Shown here: positions 59,759-64,000 of the stretch, piece by piece
Position numbering within the stretch: position 1 is the first letter of the stretch
How the letters are laid out: each line of letters begins with the position of its first letter
Origin: Fomitopsis serialis
Lineage: Eukaryota > Basidiomycota > Agaricomycetes > Polyporales > Fomitopsidaceae
Reading direction: 5' to 3'
Assembly: GCF_022376445.1 (NCBI RefSeq)
Contig: NW_025954964.1
Span: 1,240,001-1,304,000 of the forward strand
DNA length: 64,000 bases
Notes under the pieces: generated by a model
Database searches by the model: none
What the model saw: only the letters and a program-made list of their open reading frames with translations
Told to the model about the DNA's origin: nothing
Program-made: the position numbers and the translations under genes

Positions 59759-61068
59759 ATGAAGTCCTCAGTCGCCCTCGCCGTCGTGTTCACGGTCGGC
59801 GCCGCTGCGGACAGGACCTTCACTGTCTACAATGGTTGCCCATTCACGATGTGGCCTGCTGTGCGTATGAGCAAGCGCCCTTCGTATGAAACACAGCCCG
59901 TACTCACCGTTTTCTATCGTAGATCTTCACCGGTGCAGGGACCTCAACACCGGACTACGCGACCGGGTACGGTGCCTCCACCCACACCTCGTCTCTACCC
60001 TAACTTCCGTTCTGCCAGATGGGAGGCAGCCGAGTATACCTCTGTCTCCTTCTCCGTTCCCGATGACTGGACGGCTGGCCGCATCTGGGTGACAACCAGG
60101 GTTCTCATATATATTACCCCCTCAATGCTGACACGGGATACTACTCAGGGACGTCGCGACTGCGATTTCTCGGACTCAAACCCTGCTACGCAATGCGCTG
60201 ACGGCGGGTGCAACGGGGGTCTGGAATGCAGCGCGGACGGAGGAACGGTGGGTAGTCCGTTCGACAACTCGACGTGCCATTGAGACCGTTCTCACCTCGA
60301 CGACAGGGCGTGCCACCTGCCACTCTCGCCGAGTTCACCTTGGGAGGTTCTACGGGTGCTCCGGACTACTACGACGGTGGGTGTCCCACACACTAAAAAC
60401 TGAAGTTGCCATTGTGGTGTCGACTAACCGGACACGCCATTATGATAGTTTCGCTCGTCGACGGCTACAACCTCCCGATGAGCATCACCAACAACGTCGG
60501 CTGCAGCGTCGCTGACTGCCCAGTTGACCTCGGACCCGACTGTATGTAGTCATCTGCATTCCGGTGTGACTCGCCAGACTGACGACCCTGCAGGCCCCGC
60601 CGCGCTGATCGGGCCATACGATTCGACTGGTTTTCCTGTCGGCTGCAAGAGTGCTTGTGAGGCTAACTTGGACGGAGACCCGAGTAAGCCTTTTTGTTGA
60701 GAGCATCTGCGGCGCAAGCAGCTGATCAAATTCGTCTGCAGCGAACTCGGCAAACTGCTGCTCGGGCAACTACGACACCGCGGCTACGTGCCCGTCGTCC
60801 GGGGTGGAATACTATTCCTACTTCAGTGAGTCGCGCTCCTCGATCGATCTGCATCGGATCCGCGGAAAGCTAAACGTGAACTGCAGAGGATAATTGCCCG
60901 AACTCGTACTGTTATGCGTACGACGAGAGCAGCGGAACGGCCCTCTGGGAATGCGATTCGAGCCTCAACGCTGACTACACCGTGACATTCTGCCCCGACG
61001 CTGACGAGGAGTCGGCCAACCATCCCGTGGTTCGTGGTCCGAGAGGAAACAATACGTTGTTTATGTAA
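59759..61068 (+). CDS. Secreted thaumatin-like protein (GH152)
   Basis: Nine exons (59759-59860, 59923-59966, 60019-60088, 60149-60247, 60307-60376, 60449-60541, 60594-60683, 60742-60825, 60887-61068) give 277 residues in one frame. A signal peptide (MKSSVALAVVFTVGAAA) precedes TFTVYNGCPFTMWPA. Further family blocks are ATGWEAAEYTSVSFSVPDDW, GRRDCDFSDS, CADGGCNGGLECSAD, GVPPATLAEFTLGG, VSLVDGYNLPMSITNNVGC, STGFPVGCKSACEANLDG, CCSGNYDTAATCPSSGVEYY, and CPNSYCYAYDESSGTALWEC. Many cysteines suggest the usual disulfides. The acidic-cleft residues of the REDDD type appear present. Some fungal members act on beta-1,3-glucan in cell walls. Confidence 0.93.
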
Positions 61069-61423
61069 CGAAGCTGGACGTTTGAGATGACAACGAAGAG
61101 AAGATTGTACCATCTGTAATGTACATGTAGCCGCCTGCCCTCGATATTCAATTATTATTCGTGCACGAACACGAATTATAGCGACATCATACGATGCTGG
61201 TTTGCTGTCGATGCCCTGTTGTTGGCATGCTTCGTTATTTCTCCATCTTGCGCGAAGCCACTTCATCGCCTGAAGCAGCGATTCGCGAATATGCCACTCT
61301 CCGCTAAGCGTTTCTTCGATGGCTCATCTGGTACATGTGATTGGAAAGCAAAGAGACATACTGAGACAACTATGGAACAAATTTTTGCACAAGACGAACA
61401 CGCCGACCAGCGAGTATACAACT
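61069..61423. other. Convergent spacer between thaumatin-like gene and SmD3
   Basis: 3' ends of the two genes; AT-richer, no feature seen. Confidence 0.5.
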
Positions 61424-62042
61424 TCATCGCCTGATTCCACGTGCCGCAGGGACGCCACGACCGCGACGAGCTGGTATTGCAAAACAGAATCAGCAGGAAT
61501 CCTTCTAGATGGACGTAATATCTCACCATTTGCTGTTTGAGAGAGCCAACATGTATGAACAAACAGTACGAGGAGATTCCTGGAGCAGACATACCTCTCA
61601 TGATCGTAGCCCTTCCACGTGCCGTACCGATACCTCTCCCTCTCATCGCATTCGGGCCCACCCGCTTGAACCTGAGAACGAAACATCAAGGCACCATAAT
61701 GGGAGTATCAAATCGCGGGACTCACATAGGCGCGTTCTGCAACATGTCCGGTACGATGAAGAATCGAACCATACTTCCCCTAATGTACACCTGGTCAAGT
61801 TGCGACACACGACCGTCGCGTCCGGTAACTGTGATATCCTTCAGGGAGATGTTCAGGTTGTCCTCGGCTAGACGATGAACGAGGCGGATTCAGAGTCAAC
61901 ATCAGAGATGGGTTAATTCACGGAGCGCACCTTCAGCGAGCTTTCCTCTGTACAGCTGCCCGGTCTTCAGCTCAACTGTAATTATGTGTCCAAGAGACTC
62001 ATGCAGCAGCTTTACGGGTACTCCGAGACCCGCGGTGGTCAT
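61424..62042 (-). CDS. SMD3: Small nuclear ribonucleoprotein SmD3
   Basis: Four exons (62042-61931, 61867-61726, 61671-61595, 61470-61424) give 125 residues. Sm fold: [20 protein letters not shown] with [10 protein letters not shown] (Sm1), and [20 protein letters not shown] with [19 protein letters not shown] (Sm2). The C terminus has an RG-rich tail ([25 protein letters not shown]), the site of arginine methylation in SmD3. The start is placed at 62042 because the family begins MS/MT...GVP; an in-frame upstream Met at 62102 would add a hydrophobic stretch that is not expected. It is a spliceosomal core protein that loads on U1, U2, U4 and U5 snRNA. Confidence 0.93.
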
Positions 62043-62274
62043 TTTTGCTAGGCGAAGAACGGCGAGGAAGACGATGAGGATGCAAGTGAGCAAGGCGCCC
62101 ATGAGGCGCTACAACTGGTAGCTTACATAATTGACAACTCAGCGGTAAGTTAAGCACTTAGCTAGATAAGATAAGATCCCGACCACAAGACCATGCCAGT
62201 GCTCGGTCGTCGCGACGGTGCTGGATGCGCACGCAACACTGGTTTGAGCCCGTTCGGCCGACCGCCCCCACTGC

Positions 62275-64000
62275 TTGATTCCACTCACACACGACGAGGG
62301 CGACGGCCCACGCAGCCAGCTCGCTCTTGATCCCCGCTATTCAGCGACGCGCTCAGAACACACCCTGACCATTGGTGAGTCGTGTGCGCGTCTGTCGCTT
62401 TCCTGTGCACACTATAATGGCGTTCACCGCCCTCGACTAGCTACCCGCGATGCCTTCTCGGCTGAACCCCACCGCTGCGCTGTGTCGGTGAATGAGGATG
62501 GAGTTCCCACTGGTCCTCACGGCGCCCCGTCCGACCCAGCCTGGCGTCGCCAGCGGCTGCTCCGCATTGGGAACGAAGCTCCCGAGTTCGGTGAATCGTC
62601 TGCCTTGCGTCCCCCTGGTCCGACCCGAGCAACTTCGTACGGCGCTGTCGTCACGCATGACCGGGCCAGATCAAGCTTCGCTACTCGGCGAGGGTTGAGC
62701 GCCATGCCGAGGATCCGGATACCCTTGTACTCAAAGTCTACGCCCGTATCTCCCCGCTCTGCGTTCTCGCACAAGGACTCCTACTTCGCCGGCCAGCGCC
62801 CCATCTCCGCTTATGACAAGCCTCCTGCGACCGAGCCGGATTCTCCCGAAGCGAACGCGGACGTCAAGACGAACGGTGTCCGTGTGTGGTATTCATCGTT
62901 CACCTCAATCGACTGGCTGCACGATGCGATCAAGGACCAGGCCCGTCAAGCGCGGATCCGGAAGCGCAGGTCAAAGCGGGGACGCATTCTGCGACAGCTA
63001 GATCGGAGCATTGGGTGGATTATCGTTACTATTGTAGGCTTCTTGACGGCGATTGTCGCGTTCAGCGTCGTACGTAGCGAGCAGTGGCTGTTCGACGTCA
63101 AGGAGGGATACTGTCGCGACGATTGGACGAAGGCGAAGCGATTTTGTTGTAGGGTAGAGGACGACACAGTATTCAGTGCGCGAGCGCCGTCGTTCCTCAC
63201 GCTCAATGTGGAGGATGACTGCGATGCGTGGCGCCCATGGGCTGAAGTCTTCGGCGCTCTGATCGAAAAGAACGGTGAATGGATGGGGCTCAAGGCTGGC
63301 ATGTCCCAATATATCGCCTATGCTGTCACTGCGGTACGTCGAAATCAATTCCGAAATGTCTCGGTTACGGTGCGAGCTGATTGGATGGCTGTCTAGCTCA
63401 CTTGGGCAGTGATATCGGCATTGTTGACAATCCACCTCACTTCTTCCAATTCATTCATCACAAGGAAGGACTCTGGAGTGCTTGCCCCTGACTTCGCAGA
63501 CGTAGATGAAGACCAGAAAGCCGCAGCCGTTCCTGCCGGCGAACCCAAACGCAAGGTTACTTACTATGTACGTAGACCGATACTTCCATTAGGCTCGCGG
63601 TTTCACCGGATGTGGCCTTCATATTGCCTCCATTCTGATGTGTGGCCCGAGTTGAGCGCTCATGAGTGGCGTGTCTTTTCACAGGCTGCGGGAAGTGGTA
63701 TCCCAGAGATCAAGACAATTCTGTCGGGTAAGATTCATTGACGTACGTACGAACGTGCACCATGCTGAAGTGGCTCTGCAGGCTTCGTCATCCACGGCTA
63801 TCTCGGTGGCAGGACTCTATTCACGAAGTCGGTCGGCCTGGCGCTCTCCGTCGCGTCAGGTCTTTCTCTAGGTCCGTCATTACGCGCCCGCTTTCGCGCC
63901 GATTCTCACTAGGCGCATGTGATTATAGGCAAGGAAGGGCCCTTTGTACACATCGCCTCTTGCATCGGAAACATTGTCAGTCGGTTCTTCAGCAAGTACG
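62275..64000 (+). CDS. CLC-family chloride channel/transporter (partial)
   Basis: Membrane chloride transporter of the CLC family (GEF1/ClC-3-like). After a long cytosolic N terminus (VWYSSFTSIDWLHDAI), it shows LDRSIGWIIVTIVGFLTAIV (first helix), DVKEGYCRDDWTKAKRFCC, LTWAVISALLTIHLTSSNSF, AAGSGIPEIKTILSG (selectivity GSGIP), FVIHGYLGGRTLFTKSVGLAL, and GKEGPFVHIASCIGN (GKEGP motif with the gating-Glu position) before the window ends. Exon ends at 63333, 63567, 63727 and 63871 splice in frame. The N-terminal start is unclear; an intron near 62375-62440 (gtgagt...ctag) is likely, so the first Met may lie upstream of 62275. The C-terminal CBS domains lie outside. Confidence 0.9.

Overview
The window is nuclear DNA of a filamentous basidiomycete, most likely a wood- or litter-decaying agaricomycete. 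The support is many introns of about 47-80 bases with GT...AG ends, GC-rich coding sequence, a copper-radical (glyoxal) oxidase gene, secreted GH43, sedolisin and thaumatin-like genes, and F-box proteins of the kind expanded in mushrooms. The species cannot be named from the sequence.

Layout. 1-2.5 kb: a partial gene of unknown function (minus; paralogue at 35.8 kb) and a proline-rich membrane protein (plus). 3.0-4.6 kb: NKAP-like nuclear protein. 5.5-7.7 kb: two tandem OsmC/Ohr peroxidase genes with leader-like N termini. 8.2-12.5 kb: splicing factor RSE1/SF3B3. 12.9-16.6 kb: DNA topoisomerase III, sharing a 410-base divergent promoter region with RSE1. 16.8-19.3 kb: UTP25 (U3 snoRNP). 19.5 kb: tRNA-Val(AAC). 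19.9-22.5 kb: anchored glyoxal oxidase. 24.4-26.8 kb: F-box-family gene copy 1. 30.4-33.2 kb: disordered protein ending in an HSP20-like domain. 35.8-36.8 kb: intact paralogue of the first gene. 39.1-41.5 kb: AFG1-like mitochondrial ATPase. 41.7 kb: second, identical tRNA-Val(AAC). 41.9-44.4 kb: F-box-family copy 2, inverted relative to copy 1. 44.8-45.7 kb: decayed 3' remnant of an acetoacetyl-CoA synthetase gene. 48.4-50.3 kb: GH43 glycosidase. 52.1-54.2 kb: sedolisin protease. 54.6-57.1 kb: probable MoxR/ChlI-like AAA-family protein with a MITE in an intron. 59.8-61.1 kb: thaumatin-like protein. 61.4-62.0 kb: SmD3. 62.3 kb to the end: CLC chloride channel, cut by the window edge.

The first 22 kb and the last 10 kb are gene-dense; the middle (about 22-52 kb) is sparser and holds duplicated, broken and repeat-derived sequence. 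Several genes belong to RNA processing (NKAP, RSE1, SmD3, UTP25). The secreted enzymes (glyoxal oxidase, GH43, sedolisin, thaumatin-like) fit saprotrophic life on plant or fungal walls. I see no biosynthetic cluster or operon.

Several conserved genes (topoisomerase III, UTP25, glyoxal oxidase, GH43) appear to need single-base insertions to read through, which looks like a consensus-quality problem of the assembly. The synthetase remnant has far more lesions and is a true relic. The most interesting unexplained structures are the MITE in the AAA-family gene, a three-copy hairpin repeat family, two inverted gene duplications, and a perfect 15-bp stem beside imperfect direct repeats at 46.6-47.1 kb.
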